NCBI RefSeq assembly: GCF_021531915.1
Contig: NZ_JAFBIV010000004.1
Location: 1 to 64,000 of the forward strand
Length of the DNA: 64,000 bases
Direction: 5' to 3'
Source: Oscillibacter valericigenes
GTDB lineage: Bacteria; Bacillota; Clostridia; Oscillospirales; Oscillospiraceae
The number at the start of each line of letters is the position of its first letter. The first letter of the stretch is position 1. Under the pieces are notes generated by a model. It did no database searches. It was not told the DNA's origin and saw nothing but the letters and a program-made list of their open reading frames with translations. The position numbers and the translations under genes are program-made. This document shows, piece after piece, positions 41,696 through 49,778 of the stretch.

Positions 41696-42163
41696 TCAAA
41701 CAATGCGCACCCCATTCAGCACCGCCAGCACCAGCTTTTCCCCCGCATATTTCAGCTTCAGAGAGAAAAAGGGGGCGTCCGTGTCCAACAGCTTCAAAAA
41801 GACCTTGTCCCCTTCCCAGAGCGGCAGAGACAGCAGGTCCGCTTTTTTGATCCAGGCCAGCTCTCCCTCGTTACATTCATGGGGTTCTCCTGTCCAGCCT
41901 GTGGCGGTGAACAGGTGCATATACTCCGTAGGATACCGGTCCGACACGAAGGTCACCAGTCCCCGGTAACGATAGTCAGTCAGGGTCAGCCCGGTCTCCT
42001 CAAGGGTCTCCCGCAGGATGCAGTCCTCCGGGCTCTCCCCCTCCTGAAATTTGCCGCCCACGCCGATCCATTTGTCGTGGTTCATGTCGTTGACCTTTTT
42101 TACCCGGTGGAGCATGAGGTATTCTTCCCCCCGCTCCAGATAGCACAATGTGGAGTTGATCAT
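41696..42163 (-). CDS. Nudix hydrolase, MutT/8-oxo-dGTP diphosphatase-like
   Basis: 155 residues from MINSTLCYLERGEEYLMLHR. The Nudix box is GGKFQEGESPEDCILRETLEETG, and NDMNHDKWIGVGGK is typical of MutT-like 8-oxo-dGTPases of Clostridia. It would remove oxidised nucleotides. AAGGAGAG precedes 42163. First gene of an operon with DUF3783 and DUF523. Confidence 0.9.
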   Translation of the reverse strand: MINSTLCYLERGEEYLMLHRVKKVNDMNHDKWIGVGGKFQEGESPEDCILRETLEETGLTLTDYRYRGLVTFVSDRYPTEYMHLFTATGWTGEPHECNEGELAWIKKADLLSLPLWEGDKVFLKLLDTDAPFFSLKLKYAGEKLVLAVLNGVRIV

Positions 42164-42235
42164 GGGACATCTCTCCTTTTTTCCAATTATAAACAGTGTG
42201 ATGAAAAAAGAAAACAATTTTTTTATAAAATCCTC

Positions 42236-42266
42236 TTGACCTTGCCGTAACGTCATAGATTATAGT
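42236..42266 (+). promoter_or_regulatory. MerR-type promoter with 19-bp spacer
   Basis: TTGACC (42236-42241) and TATAGT (42261-42266) are 19 bp apart, as in promoters that MerR proteins activate by DNA untwisting. The spacer holds CGT-A-ACG, the centre of an imperfect dyad. Confidence 0.75.
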
Positions 42267-42289
42267 AGGGATTGTCAGGAGGGATGCAC

Positions 42290-43054
42290 ATGGAATACAC
42301 CATCAAGGCGCTGGCGGAGCTGGCCGGCGTCACGCCCCGCACCCTGCGCTGGTACGACAGTCAGGGGCTGCTGAAGCCCCTGCGGACCACCGAAGCAGGC
42401 TACCGCATCTACGGTCCCGAACAGGTGGACCAGCTCCAAACCATCCTCTTTTACCGGGAGTTGGGCTTGGAATTACAGGCCATCCGGACCATTCTGGAGG
42501 ATCCGGCCTTTGACCGCCAGAAGGCGCTGCAGAGCCATCTGGCAGAACTGGAGACCCGCCGGGAACGGCTGGACGGACTGATCCTGACCGTTAAAAATGC
42601 TATTATAGAAGCAAAGGGAGGCAATAAAATGTCCGATTCTCAGAAATTTGAGGCGTTCAAGCGCCAGATCGTGGAAACCAACGAAGCCCGCTACGGCAAA
42701 GAGATCCGGGAGAAATACGGCGATGAGACCGTGGATCAGTCCAACACCAAGGTGCTGTCCATGAGTCCGGAGGACCACGCCCGGTGGCAGGCCCTGGGGG
42801 ATGAGATCCTGTCCGCCCTCTCCGCCGCTGTCCGGGCCGGGGAAGCCCCCGCCGGGGCGGAGGGCCGCCGCATTGCGGAGCTGCACCGCCAGTGGCTCTC
42901 CTTTTCCTGGGCAAGCTACACGCCCCAGGCCCATGCCGGCGTGGCCCAGATGTACGTGGCCGATCCCCGGTTCACCGCCTACTATGACAAGGAGCAGCCC
43001 GGCTGCGCCGCCTTCCTGCGGGACGCCATCCTGGCCTATACCGCCGCGCAATAA
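42290..43054 (+). CDS. MerR family regulator with TipAS ligand-binding domain
   Basis: 254 residues. The N-terminal MerR domain reads YTIKALAELAGVTPRTLRWY, DSQGLLKPLRTTEAGYRIYG; a coiled coil follows (about 75-110); and the C-terminal TipAS domain spans about 120-250 (SDSQKFEAFKRQIVETNEAR, YTPQAHAGVAQMYVADPRF, TAYYDKEQPGCAAFL). TipAS proteins bind thiopeptide-like or hydrophobic drugs and activate their own promoter. AGGAGGGATGCAC sets the start. No obvious efflux partner follows; it is monocistronic. Confidence 0.92.
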   Translation: MEYTIKALAELAGVTPRTLRWYDSQGLLKPLRTTEAGYRIYGPEQVDQLQTILFYRELGLELQAIRTILEDPAFDRQKALQSHLAELETRRERLDGLILTVKNAIIEAKGGNKMSDSQKFEAFKRQIVETNEARYGKEIREKYGDETVDQSNTKVLSMSPEDHARWQALGDEILSALSAAVRAGEAPAGAEGRRIAELHRQWLSFSWASYTPQAHAGVAQMYVADPRFTAYYDKEQPGCAAFLRDAILAYTAAQ

Positions 43055-43099
43055 GCAAAACAAGGTCCGTGGAGCACCGCCCCACGGACCTTGTTTTGC
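43055..43099 (+). terminator. Terminator after the TipAS regulator
   Basis: GCAAAACAAGGTCCGTGG pairs with CCACGGACCTTGTTTTGC; an 18-bp stem with a T-rich 3' side. Confidence 0.85.
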
Positions 43100-43194
43100 T
43101 TTCCCATATAGCTGCCGCGCCGCCAGACATTCTGTCATTTCGCTCAAATGCCGAAGTACAATATCTCGGGAATTTCTCTGAGAGTGGGGGAACC

Positions 43195-43647
43195 TTATTC
43201 CCCCATCACTTGGAACACAATATCCCGCACGCGGTTTCTCGTATCGCACTCCACCAGGGTCAGGTTCTGCCAAGGGCCGATGGTGATCTTTCCGGCTACA
43301 AAGGGAATGGTGATGAAGGGGGACAGCAGAGCCGCCTTGATGTGGGAGGAGCCATTGTCGTCGTGCCAGGTCTCATGGTGCCAATAGGGCACCACCCGGC
43401 CCTTTTCATCCAGGTAGGGGGAAAACACGTCCAGTGCCGCCTTCAAGTCGTGATTCACCATGCCCGGCTCAAACTCCAATGTAGTCAGGCCCGCCACGCC
43501 GCCGGTGGTGAAGCCGGTGATGGTCCCTGCGGAAATGTTGTATTTCTTGCAGGCCTCCGTCACCGCGTGCTGAAAGTCCTCCGTTACATCGATCATGCCC
43601 ATGTGGGCCTTGGTGTGGTACGTTTTGGTTTCCGTATAAACTGCCAT
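43195..43647 (-). CDS. yjbQ: YjbQ/UPF0047 family protein
   Basis: 150 residues. ITGFTTGGVAGLTTLEFEPG, HHETWHDDNGSSHIKAALLS and GPWQNLTLVECDTRNR are the UPF0047 motifs with the conserved histidine-rich site. Members have weak thiamine-phosphate synthase activity in vitro; the physiological role is unclear. AAAGGAGG precedes 43647. It is divergent from smr and shares a palindromic promoter with it. Confidence 0.9.
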   Translation of the reverse strand: MAVYTETKTYHTKAHMGMIDVTEDFQHAVTEACKKYNISAGTITGFTTGGVAGLTTLEFEPGMVNHDLKAALDVFSPYLDEKGRVVPYWHHETWHDDNGSSHIKAALLSPFITIPFVAGKITIGPWQNLTLVECDTRNRVRDIVFQVMGE

Positions 43648-43678
43648 GGAAGGGGCCTCCTTTGTGATTTTCTTCCTG

Positions 43679-43708
43679 ATTGTATCATAAGCCCGCCCGT
43701 GATACAAT
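43679..43708. promoter_or_regulatory. Symmetric overlapping divergent promoters (yjbQ/smr)
   Basis: TTGTATCA (43680-43687) and TGATACAA (43700-43707) form a perfect inverted repeat. Plus strand: TTGTAT (43680-43685), 17 bp, TACAAT (43703-43708). Minus strand: TTGTAT (43702-43707), 17 bp, TACAAT (43679-43684). Each -35 box overlies the other promoter's -10. Confidence 0.7.
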
Positions 43709-43733
43709 AGATGGAAAGAAGGAGGTACCTGCT

Positions 43734-43982
43734 ATGGACAACGCCATTATCACTCTGGACCTCCACGGTAAAAACACCTATCAGGCCAAAGTGGCCATCG
43801 ACGCCCAGCTGCGGCGGGCCGGGACCGGGGCCTACCGCATCCGGCTCATCCACGGCAGCCACAGCGGCACCGCCCTGCGGGAGCTCATCCGGACGGAGTA
43901 TGCCCATCATCCCAAAGTCAAGCGGCTCATTCTCTCCGCCGACGGCGGCGCCACAGAGCTGGTGCTGCGGGAATATGTTTAG
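43734..43982 (+). CDS. Small Smr-domain protein
   Basis: 82 residues forming a single Smr domain: ITLDLHGKNTYQAKVAID (DLHG motif), IRLIHGSHSGTALRELIRTE (HG-x-G) and LSADGGATELVLREY. Stand-alone Smr proteins are nucleases or RNA-binding factors. GAAGGAGGTACCTGCT precedes the ATG. A nitrilase gene begins 12 bp downstream. Confidence 0.88.
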   Translation: MDNAIITLDLHGKNTYQAKVAIDAQLRRAGTGAYRIRLIHGSHSGTALRELIRTEYAHHPKVKRLILSADGGATELVLREYV

Positions 43983-43994
43983 GAGGTTGTTTTC

Positions 43995-44810
43995 ATGCGC
44001 GTGGCACTGATCCAAATGCCGGTGACGGCAGAGAAAGACATCAACATCAAAACCGCCTGCCGGAAAATTCGGGAGGCGGCGGAAAACGGCGCGGACTTTG
44101 CCGTTCTGCCGGAGATGTTCTGCTGCCCCTATGAAAACAGCTGCTTCCGGGCTTACGGTGAGGAAGCAGACGGCCCCGCCCAGCAGGCCCTGTCCGCCCT
44201 GGCATCAGAGCTGGGTATCTACATCGTGGGTGGTTCTCTCCCGGAGCTGGCAGACGGAAATGTTTACAATACCAGCTATGTCTATGGCCGCCAGGGCGAG
44301 CTGCTGGCAAAGCACCGGAAGGCCCATCTGTTCGACATCGACGTGGCGGGCGGGCAGCGGTTCAGGGAATCGGATACCCTTTCCCCGGGAAATGCCATCA
44401 CTACCTTCGAGACGGAATTTGGCACCATGGGTCTGTGCATCTGCTTCGATCTGCGATTTGAGGAACTGGCCCGGTGCATGTGCCTGCGGGGTGCTAAGGT
44501 CATCTTTGTTCCCGCCGCCTTCAACATGACCACCGGCCCCGCCCACTGGGAACTGCTGTTCCGGCAGCGGGCGGTGGATAACCAGTGCTTCACTGTGGGC
44601 GTCTCTCCTGCCCGGGACGAATTGGCCAGCTATGTGGCCTACGGAAATTCCATCGCCGTAGACCCCTGGGGCACCGTTCTCTGTCGGGCCGGCGGGGAGG
44701 AAGATACGCTGTACGCCGATCTGGATGTTGCCCGCCTGGAGGCCGTCCGGGCGCAGCTTCCCATCCTCTCCGCCCGAAGGACGGACCTGTACGAGGTACG
44801 GGAAACATGA
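43995..44810 (+). CDS. Carbon-nitrogen hydrolase (omega-amidase-like)
   Basis: 271 residues, nitrilase superfamily. The catalytic triad is in VLPEMFCCPYE (Glu), KHRKAHLFDID (Lys) and GLCICFDLRFEE (Cys). The sequence around the triad matches Nit2/omega-amidase enzymes, which hydrolyse alpha-ketoglutaramate and similar amides. The next gene starts within its stop (ATGA at 44807-44810). Confidence 0.92.
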   Translation: MRVALIQMPVTAEKDINIKTACRKIREAAENGADFAVLPEMFCCPYENSCFRAYGEEADGPAQQALSALASELGIYIVGGSLPELADGNVYNTSYVYGRQGELLAKHRKAHLFDIDVAGGQRFRESDTLSPGNAITTFETEFGTMGLCICFDLRFEELARCMCLRGAKVIFVPAAFNMTTGPAHWELLFRQRAVDNQCFTVGVSPARDELASYVAYGNSIAVDPWGTVLCRAGGEEDTLYADLDVARLEAVRAQLPILSARRTDLYEVRET

Positions 44811-45115
44811 GCGGCCAAGTCTTTGAGGTCTTTTACCGGGTGGTCCGAGCTATCCCTGCCGGAAAAGTGGCCACCTACGGGCAGATAGCCCGGCTGGCCG
44901 GGATGCCCCGCTGCGCCCGGACAGTTGGCTACGCCATGGCAGGCTGCCAGGACCCGTCTGTCCCCTGTCATCGGGTGGTGGACCGCTATGGTGGCACAAA
45001 AGCCTGCTTCGACACCCTTGCTCCCGGCACCCAGCGGGCCATGCTGGAGGCGGAAGGGGTCCCCTTCCGGCCGGACGGCACCGTGGACCTGGCGCAGTGC
45101 CGGTGGGAACCATAA
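44807..45115 (+). CDS. MGMT-like DNA repair protein, single domain
   Basis: 102 residues covering only the DNA-binding/active-site domain. VFEVFYRVVRAIPAGKVATY, GQIARLAGMPRCARTVGYAM and VPCHRVVDRYGG keep the alkyl-acceptor cysteine in PCHRV, which alkyltransferase-like proteins replace. The N-terminal domain of Ogt is absent. It may repair O6-alkylguanine or flag it for excision. Coupled to the nitrilase gene. Confidence 0.85.
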   Translation: MSGQVFEVFYRVVRAIPAGKVATYGQIARLAGMPRCARTVGYAMAGCQDPSVPCHRVVDRYGGTKACFDTLAPGTQRAMLEAEGVPFRPDGTVDLAQCRWEP

Positions 45116-45118
45116 AAA

Positions 45119-45871
45119 TCAGGAGACGGCTTCCACCGTCTCCTGAATCGTTTCTGTATGTATGTTCATTGCCTCCGCCAGCCGCCGAATCACCACATAC
45201 TCCTCCAAACACAGGCCGCTGTCCCGCATGGCCAGGGCGGCTTCCCGCCCTACATAGCGGTAATGCCAGGGCTCATAGCCAACGCCGGTGATCTCGCTCT
45301 TGTCGGTGGGGTACCGCAGGATGAAGCCATATTCCCAGCAGTGCTCCATGAGCCACTTCTGCTCAGCGGTCTTTTCCTGCTGGTGGGTCAGCTTCTGATA
45401 GGAGGCCGACACGATATCCACCGCCATACCGGTGTGGTGCTCACTGGTACCCGGTGCCGCCACCCAGCGGATGGCTTCCTCCTCCGCTGCCGACTGTGAA
45501 TAGCCTGCCGCCCGCAGACGGGCGATCTTATTTTTGTGCAGCCGGGTCTGGGTCGCCACGTCCCGATAGGCCGAGCAGACGATGGGATGCAAGCCGGCCT
45601 TGCCGCAGTCCGTCAGCATGGCGGTCAGGTCCTCATAGGCCCGCTCATCCACCTGCAGCCCCCCCGGCAGCTTCTTCAGCGTCACCGCATATTCTTCGGG
45701 CATGGGATTCCAGCGGTTCACCAGCAGCAGGCGCCAATCCTCCGTCTGCTCCTGCACCTGTTGGCACTCCTGGACAGTCTCCCGGACCTGGTCTTCGGCA
45801 ACCTCCGCCACGGAAGTGACCGGCAGCAGAAACAAGGTCAGCAGCAGAGAGACCGATGAAAGCAGATTCAT
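45119..45871 (-). CDS. VanY-type D-alanyl-D-alanine carboxypeptidase
   Basis: 250 residues with an N-terminal hydrophobic signal (NLLSSVSLLLTLFLLPVTSV). M15B peptidase motifs: VCSAYRDVATQTRLH, SEHHTGMAVDI (zinc His/Asp) and EPWHYRYVG (catalytic Glu-x-x-His). It trims D-Ala from peptidoglycan stem peptides outside the membrane. GGAGGAGTTGAC sets the start at 45871. Convergent with the MGMT-like gene, with only 3 bp between stops and a shared GAGACGG hairpin. Confidence 0.92.
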   Translation of the reverse strand: MNLLSSVSLLLTLFLLPVTSVAEVAEDQVRETVQECQQVQEQTEDWRLLLVNRWNPMPEEYAVTLKKLPGGLQVDERAYEDLTAMLTDCGKAGLHPIVCSAYRDVATQTRLHKNKIARLRAAGYSQSAAEEEAIRWVAAPGTSEHHTGMAVDIVSASYQKLTHQQEKTAEQKWLMEHCWEYGFILRYPTDKSEITGVGYEPWHYRYVGREAALAMRDSGLCLEEYVVIRRLAEAMNIHTETIQETVEAVS

Positions 45872-45944
45872 TTTGTCAACTCCTCCACAAGGGCTTGTCC
45901 TTATGGTACAACCCATTTCCCGCGAAAGCAAGTCCAATTTGTAA

Positions 45945-45979
45945 ACAAAGCCGCCGCTTATAAGGAGCGGCGGCTTTGT
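45945..45979 (-). terminator. Terminator of the inositol importer operon
   Basis: ACAAAGCCGCCGCT/AGCGGCGGCTTTGT stem, followed on the minus strand by TTAC. Confidence 0.75.
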
Positions 45980-45993
45980 TATGGACGATATTC

Positions 45994-47022
45994 TCAGAGC
46001 TTGACAATCTTCCCCGTCTTCCACGCCTCCGTGGCGGCATAGCCGATGATGGTGGACTTGGTGCCGTCGTACACGGTAGTACCGGGCTGCCTACCCTCCA
46101 GAGCGCAGTCCACAAATTCCTGCAGCTCATTGAGGTACGCCTCGGCAAACCGCTCCGGGAAGGAACCTACACATTCGGTGCAGGCACCGTGCACGTTATA
46201 GACCATGGCCAGGTTCTTCTCCGGCACGGCAGAGATACGAAGGATGCCGTCGGTACCCACGATCTCCGTCTCCACATGGTAGCCGTGGGGAGCGGCACGT
46301 CCTACATGCATCATGCCCATGGCACCGTTCTCAAACTTGAACATGGCAGCGCCGGTCTCGGCATCTCCCGCCTCCCGGAAGCCGGGATATTTGAAGGTGG
46401 CGCCCATGGCATAGACTTCCGTGACCTCGCTGCCCAGGAACCAGCGCATCAGGTCCATATCGTGGATACCCAGATCCAGGAAAATGCCGCTGGAGGTCTT
46501 GGCATACCGGAGTGTCTCCTGTACAGAGGACTCCGGGTCCATGCCGGTGGCCTTCACCAGATAAGGCGTGCCGATGGCGCCTTCCTCGATCTTTTTCTTG
46601 GCATAGGCGTAGGACTTGTCATACCGGCGCATAAAGCCCAGCATGAAGGTCCGGTCCGGGTGGCGCTCCACAGCGGCCTCTGCCAGTTTGCACTGGGCCA
46701 CATCCACGCCCAGGGGCTTTTCGCAGAACACGTGCTTTCCCGCATCCAGGGCAGCCTCGATCTGCCAGCAGTGCTCGGAGGAGGTGGTGACGATCACCAC
46801 CGCGTCGATATCGGCTTTTGCCAGCATCTCCCGGTAGTCCGCATAAACATGCTCCATCCCCAACTCCCGCCGGGCGTATTCCACGCCCCCGTCATGGCTG
46901 GAGCAGACGGCCACCAGCTCCGCATTTGGGATTCTATACGCAATATTCCAGGCATGGACCTTGCCCAGACGGCCCAGGCCCACGACGCCTACACGCAGCT
47001 TTTTCACAGTTTCTTCCTCCAT
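45994..47022 (-). CDS. iolG: Gfo/Idh/MocA oxidoreductase, inositol dehydrogenase-like
   Basis: 342 residues. Rossmann motif VGVVGLGRLGKVHAWNI, EKPLGVDVAQC with the catalytic Lys, and the C-terminal domain with IFLDLGIHDMDLMRWFLGSE (Asp-x-x-x-His). It would oxidise an inositol isomer to the inosose with NAD+. It ends the minus-strand importer operon, so it probably acts on the imported polyol. A second, divergent homologue (55344-56381) may prefer another isomer. Confidence 0.9.
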   Translation of the reverse strand: MEEETVKKLRVGVVGLGRLGKVHAWNIAYRIPNAELVAVCSSHDGGVEYARRELGMEHVYADYREMLAKADIDAVVIVTTSSEHCWQIEAALDAGKHVFCEKPLGVDVAQCKLAEAAVERHPDRTFMLGFMRRYDKSYAYAKKKIEEGAIGTPYLVKATGMDPESSVQETLRYAKTSSGIFLDLGIHDMDLMRWFLGSEVTEVYAMGATFKYPGFREAGDAETGAAMFKFENGAMGMMHVGRAAPHGYHVETEIVGTDGILRISAVPEKNLAMVYNVHGACTECVGSFPERFAEAYLNELQEFVDCALEGRQPGTTVYDGTKSTIIGYAATEAWKTGKIVKL

Positions 47023-47031
47023 GTATGAAAG

Positions 47032-47059
47032 AGCATGGGGCTGCGGAGCCCCATGCTCT
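47032..47059 (-). terminator. Hairpin between importer permease and dehydrogenase
   Basis: GAGCATGGGGCT/AGCCCCATGCTC stem ahead of the dehydrogenase start. The T-tract is weak (TTTC), so it probably attenuates rather than stops transcription. Confidence 0.5.
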
Positions 47060-47081
47060 TTGGTAAGTATCTTGCTCAGGA

Positions 47082-48110
47082 TCAGGCAGCAGCCATCTTG
47101 CGGGCCTTGGCCTCCATCTTGTTACGGACAACGTCGATGGTAACAGCCAGGATGATGACGGCACCGATGACGATGTACTGAACGTCGTTGGAAGCGCCCA
47201 TCAGGTTCAGGCCGTTACGGATCACAGCCATGATCATGGCGCCGATCAGAGTGCCCCAGATGGTACCCTTGCCGCCGGTGAAGGAGGCACCGCCCACGAT
47301 ACAGGCAGCGATGGCATCGTTATCATAGGTGGTACCGGCATTGCCGTTAGCGGAAGCCAGACGGCCGACGGAGACCACGCCGGCCATACCGGCCATGAAG
47401 CCGGACAGGGCATAGACGAAGGTCAGCACGTTCTTGGAGGGAATACCGGACAGGCGGGCAGCCTCAGGGTTGCCGCCGCAGCAGTAGATCTGACGGCCCA
47501 GAGCGGTCTTCTTCAGGAACACATCAAAGATGCAGAACACAATGATAACCAGAATGAAGCTGACGGGGATGCCGGGGAAGGTGACCTTGCCGGAGGCATC
47601 GGTCATTCTGCCGATGGAGCCGCCGCCCAGCCACATCAGGGAATCCACACCGGTGTTGGTGAAGCCGATGGACTTGGAACCGGTGATGACCAGTGCCAGG
47701 CCCCACAGGATGTTCTTCATGCCCATGGTGGACACGAAGGGATGGGGCAGGTCCAGACGGGTCAGCAGGGTGCCGTTGATGAAACCGGCCAGGGTGCTGA
47801 CTGCCATACCGCAGACGGCCAGCAGGATGGGGTTCGTCTGACCGAAGTTCTGGACCAGCACGCCGATGGTGCAGGTGCACAGCACGCAGTTGGAACCCAC
47901 GGACAGGTCGATACCGGCGGTGATCAGCGCGCACAGCATACCGGAAGCGATCAGGCAGTTGATGGATGCCTGCTTCAGGATGTTCATGACGTTGCCGATC
48001 TTCGGGAACTTATCGGGCATGGTGATGCAGAAAATGGCGATCAGGATCACCAGAGCCAGCAGAGTGCCCAGCTTCTGCAGAAGCTCTTTCGCAGAACTAT
48101 TCTTTTTCAT
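47082..48110 (-). CDS. Sugar/polyol ABC transporter permease (RbsC-like)
   Basis: 342 residues with about ten helices. RbsC-type signatures are ASGMLCALITAGIDLSVGSN, CIVGGASFTGGKGTIWGTLI and FINGTLLTRLDLPHPFVSTM. As a homodimer it forms the channel of a ribose/inositol-type importer. It begins 1 bp after the stop of the ATPase gene. The iol genes on the other strand make inositol the likely cargo. Confidence 0.93.
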   Translation of the reverse strand: MKKNSSAKELLQKLGTLLALVILIAIFCITMPDKFPKIGNVMNILKQASINCLIASGMLCALITAGIDLSVGSNCVLCTCTIGVLVQNFGQTNPILLAVCGMAVSTLAGFINGTLLTRLDLPHPFVSTMGMKNILWGLALVITGSKSIGFTNTGVDSLMWLGGGSIGRMTDASGKVTFPGIPVSFILVIIVFCIFDVFLKKTALGRQIYCCGGNPEAARLSGIPSKNVLTFVYALSGFMAGMAGVVSVGRLASANGNAGTTYDNDAIAACIVGGASFTGGKGTIWGTLIGAMIMAVIRNGLNLMGASNDVQYIVIGAVIILAVTIDVVRNKMEAKARKMAAA

Positions 48111-48111
48111 A

Positions 48112-49614
48112 TCAGTCTAACTCTCCTCCCCAGGCCGCTTTCATGATGTCTTCGGAATTGAAATGCTTGGTATCGCGGTCGATATCTGCCATGACACGGC
48201 CGCCGCGCATGACCACCACGTGATCGCTCATTGCCAGGATCTCCGGCAACTCGGAAGAGACCATGATAACGCACTTACCGGCCTTGACCAGATCGTTCAT
48301 AACACGGTAGACTTCGATCTTGGCACCCACGTCGATACCGCGGGTAGGCTCATCAAAAATGAAGATATCGGCGTCAATGTTGACCCACTTGCCGATAACC
48401 ACCTTCTGCTGGTTACCACCGGAAAGCTGGGCGGTGACCTCATCCAGAGAGGGAGTCTTGATCTTCAGGGCCTGCACATTCTCCTGACCGGACTTCTCGA
48501 TCCGCGCTTTATCCAGGAACGGACCATTGCTGAAGCCCTTCATGTTGGCCAGGATCAGGTTGGTACGCACATCCAGACTCAGCACCAGACCCTGACCCTT
48601 GCGGTCTTCGGTCAGGAACGCGATCTTTCTCTTGATGGCGTCCTTGGGATTTCTTATGGTAACTTTTTCACCCTTGACGTACACCTCGCCACTGTCCAGA
48701 CGGTCAGCGCCGAAGACAGCGCGCATCGTTTCCGTACGGCCGGCGCCAACCAGACCGGCAAAGCCGGTGATCTGTCCGGCATGGGCCTTGAAGCTGACGT
48801 CGTGGAGCACACCGGCCTCGTTGAGGTGCCGGCCCTCCAGCCACACATCACCCTTCACGCCGAATTCCTTGGGATACAGGTTATCCAGCGTCCGGCCCAC
48901 CATGGCGGTGATCAGAGAATCCTCGGTCAGATCGCCGATATCCTTGGTGATGATGTGCTCGCCGTCACGCATGACGGTCACGCGGTCACAGAGTTCAAAG
49001 AGTTCTTCCAACTTATGAGAAACAAACAGGATGGCCACGCCCTTGGCCTTCAGGCCACGGACCGTTTCCATCAGCTGGGCGATCTCCTCCTTACCCAGAG
49101 AGGAGGTCGGCTCATCCATGATGATGAGCTTCGCGTCCAGAGAAACGGCCTTTGCGATCTCCACCATCTGCTGAAGACCGGTACCCAGCTTGCCGCACTC
49201 CATTTTTACATCGATTTCAGGATGGCCCAGAGAAGCCAGGGCTTCAGCAGCCTCCTGATGCATTCTGGGATAATCCAGAAGCAAGCCCTTTTTCACGGCA
49301 CGTCCCATGAAAACATTGTCCGTAACAGGAAGCTGCTTGACGATGTTCAGTTCCTGGTACACGCAGGCAATACCCGCCTCACGGGACTGAACAGGATTTC
49401 TGAAGACGACCTTTTTGCCGTCAACGAAGATGTCTCCCTCTTCCGGATTGTGAACGCCGGTCAGCACCTTGATCAGGGTGGACTTACCGGCGCCATTTTC
49501 GCCGATCAGACCGTGGATCTCACCGGGTCTGATACCAATGGACATGTTTTTCAATGCAACGACACCAGGAAAACGTTTGGTAATATTTTTCAGTTCGACG
49601 ACATATTCGCTCAT
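48112..49614 (-). CDS. Sugar/polyol ABC transporter ATPase (RbsA-like, two domains)
   Basis: 500 residues with two nucleotide-binding domains. The first has Walker A GENGAGKSTL and Walker B LIIMDEPTSS. The second has the degenerate P-loop GLVGAGRTETM but an intact signature LSGGNQQKV and IFDEPTRGIDVG, the usual RbsA asymmetry. It powers the adjacent permease. A hairpin at 49680-49713 separates it from the binding-protein gene and may tune relative levels. Confidence 0.95.
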   Translation of the reverse strand: MSEYVVELKNITKRFPGVVALKNMSIGIRPGEIHGLIGENGAGKSTLIKVLTGVHNPEEGDIFVDGKKVVFRNPVQSREAGIACVYQELNIVKQLPVTDNVFMGRAVKKGLLLDYPRMHQEAAEALASLGHPEIDVKMECGKLGTGLQQMVEIAKAVSLDAKLIIMDEPTSSLGKEEIAQLMETVRGLKAKGVAILFVSHKLEELFELCDRVTVMRDGEHIITKDIGDLTEDSLITAMVGRTLDNLYPKEFGVKGDVWLEGRHLNEAGVLHDVSFKAHAGQITGFAGLVGAGRTETMRAVFGADRLDSGEVYVKGEKVTIRNPKDAIKRKIAFLTEDRKGQGLVLSLDVRTNLILANMKGFSNGPFLDKARIEKSGQENVQALKIKTPSLDEVTAQLSGGNQQKVVIGKWVNIDADIFIFDEPTRGIDVGAKIEVYRVMNDLVKAGKCVIMVSSELPEILAMSDHVVVMRGGRVMADIDRDTKHFNSEDIMKAAWGGELD

Positions 49615-49679
49615 GGAATTACCTCGTTTCTTTCCTGATTCATGCCCGCAGCTGTCGCTTCCGCGGATTTGTTATACTT

Positions 49680-49713
49680 GAAATTTGGCGACAGGGTTCC
49701 TGTCGCCAAATTT
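49680..49713 (-). terminator. Hairpin between binding protein and ATPase genes
   Basis: GAAATTTGGCGACAGG pairs with CCTGTCGCCAAATTTC. It lies 66 bp after the binding-protein stop and has no strong T-tract. It may allow partial termination or stabilise the upstream mRNA, as is common for abundant binding proteins. Confidence 0.6.
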
Positions 49714-49778
49714 CAGTTTAACTCATTTGCTTAAGTAGAAATAAGGATGCTTTGGGATAATTGGTTCAGACTTGCCAA

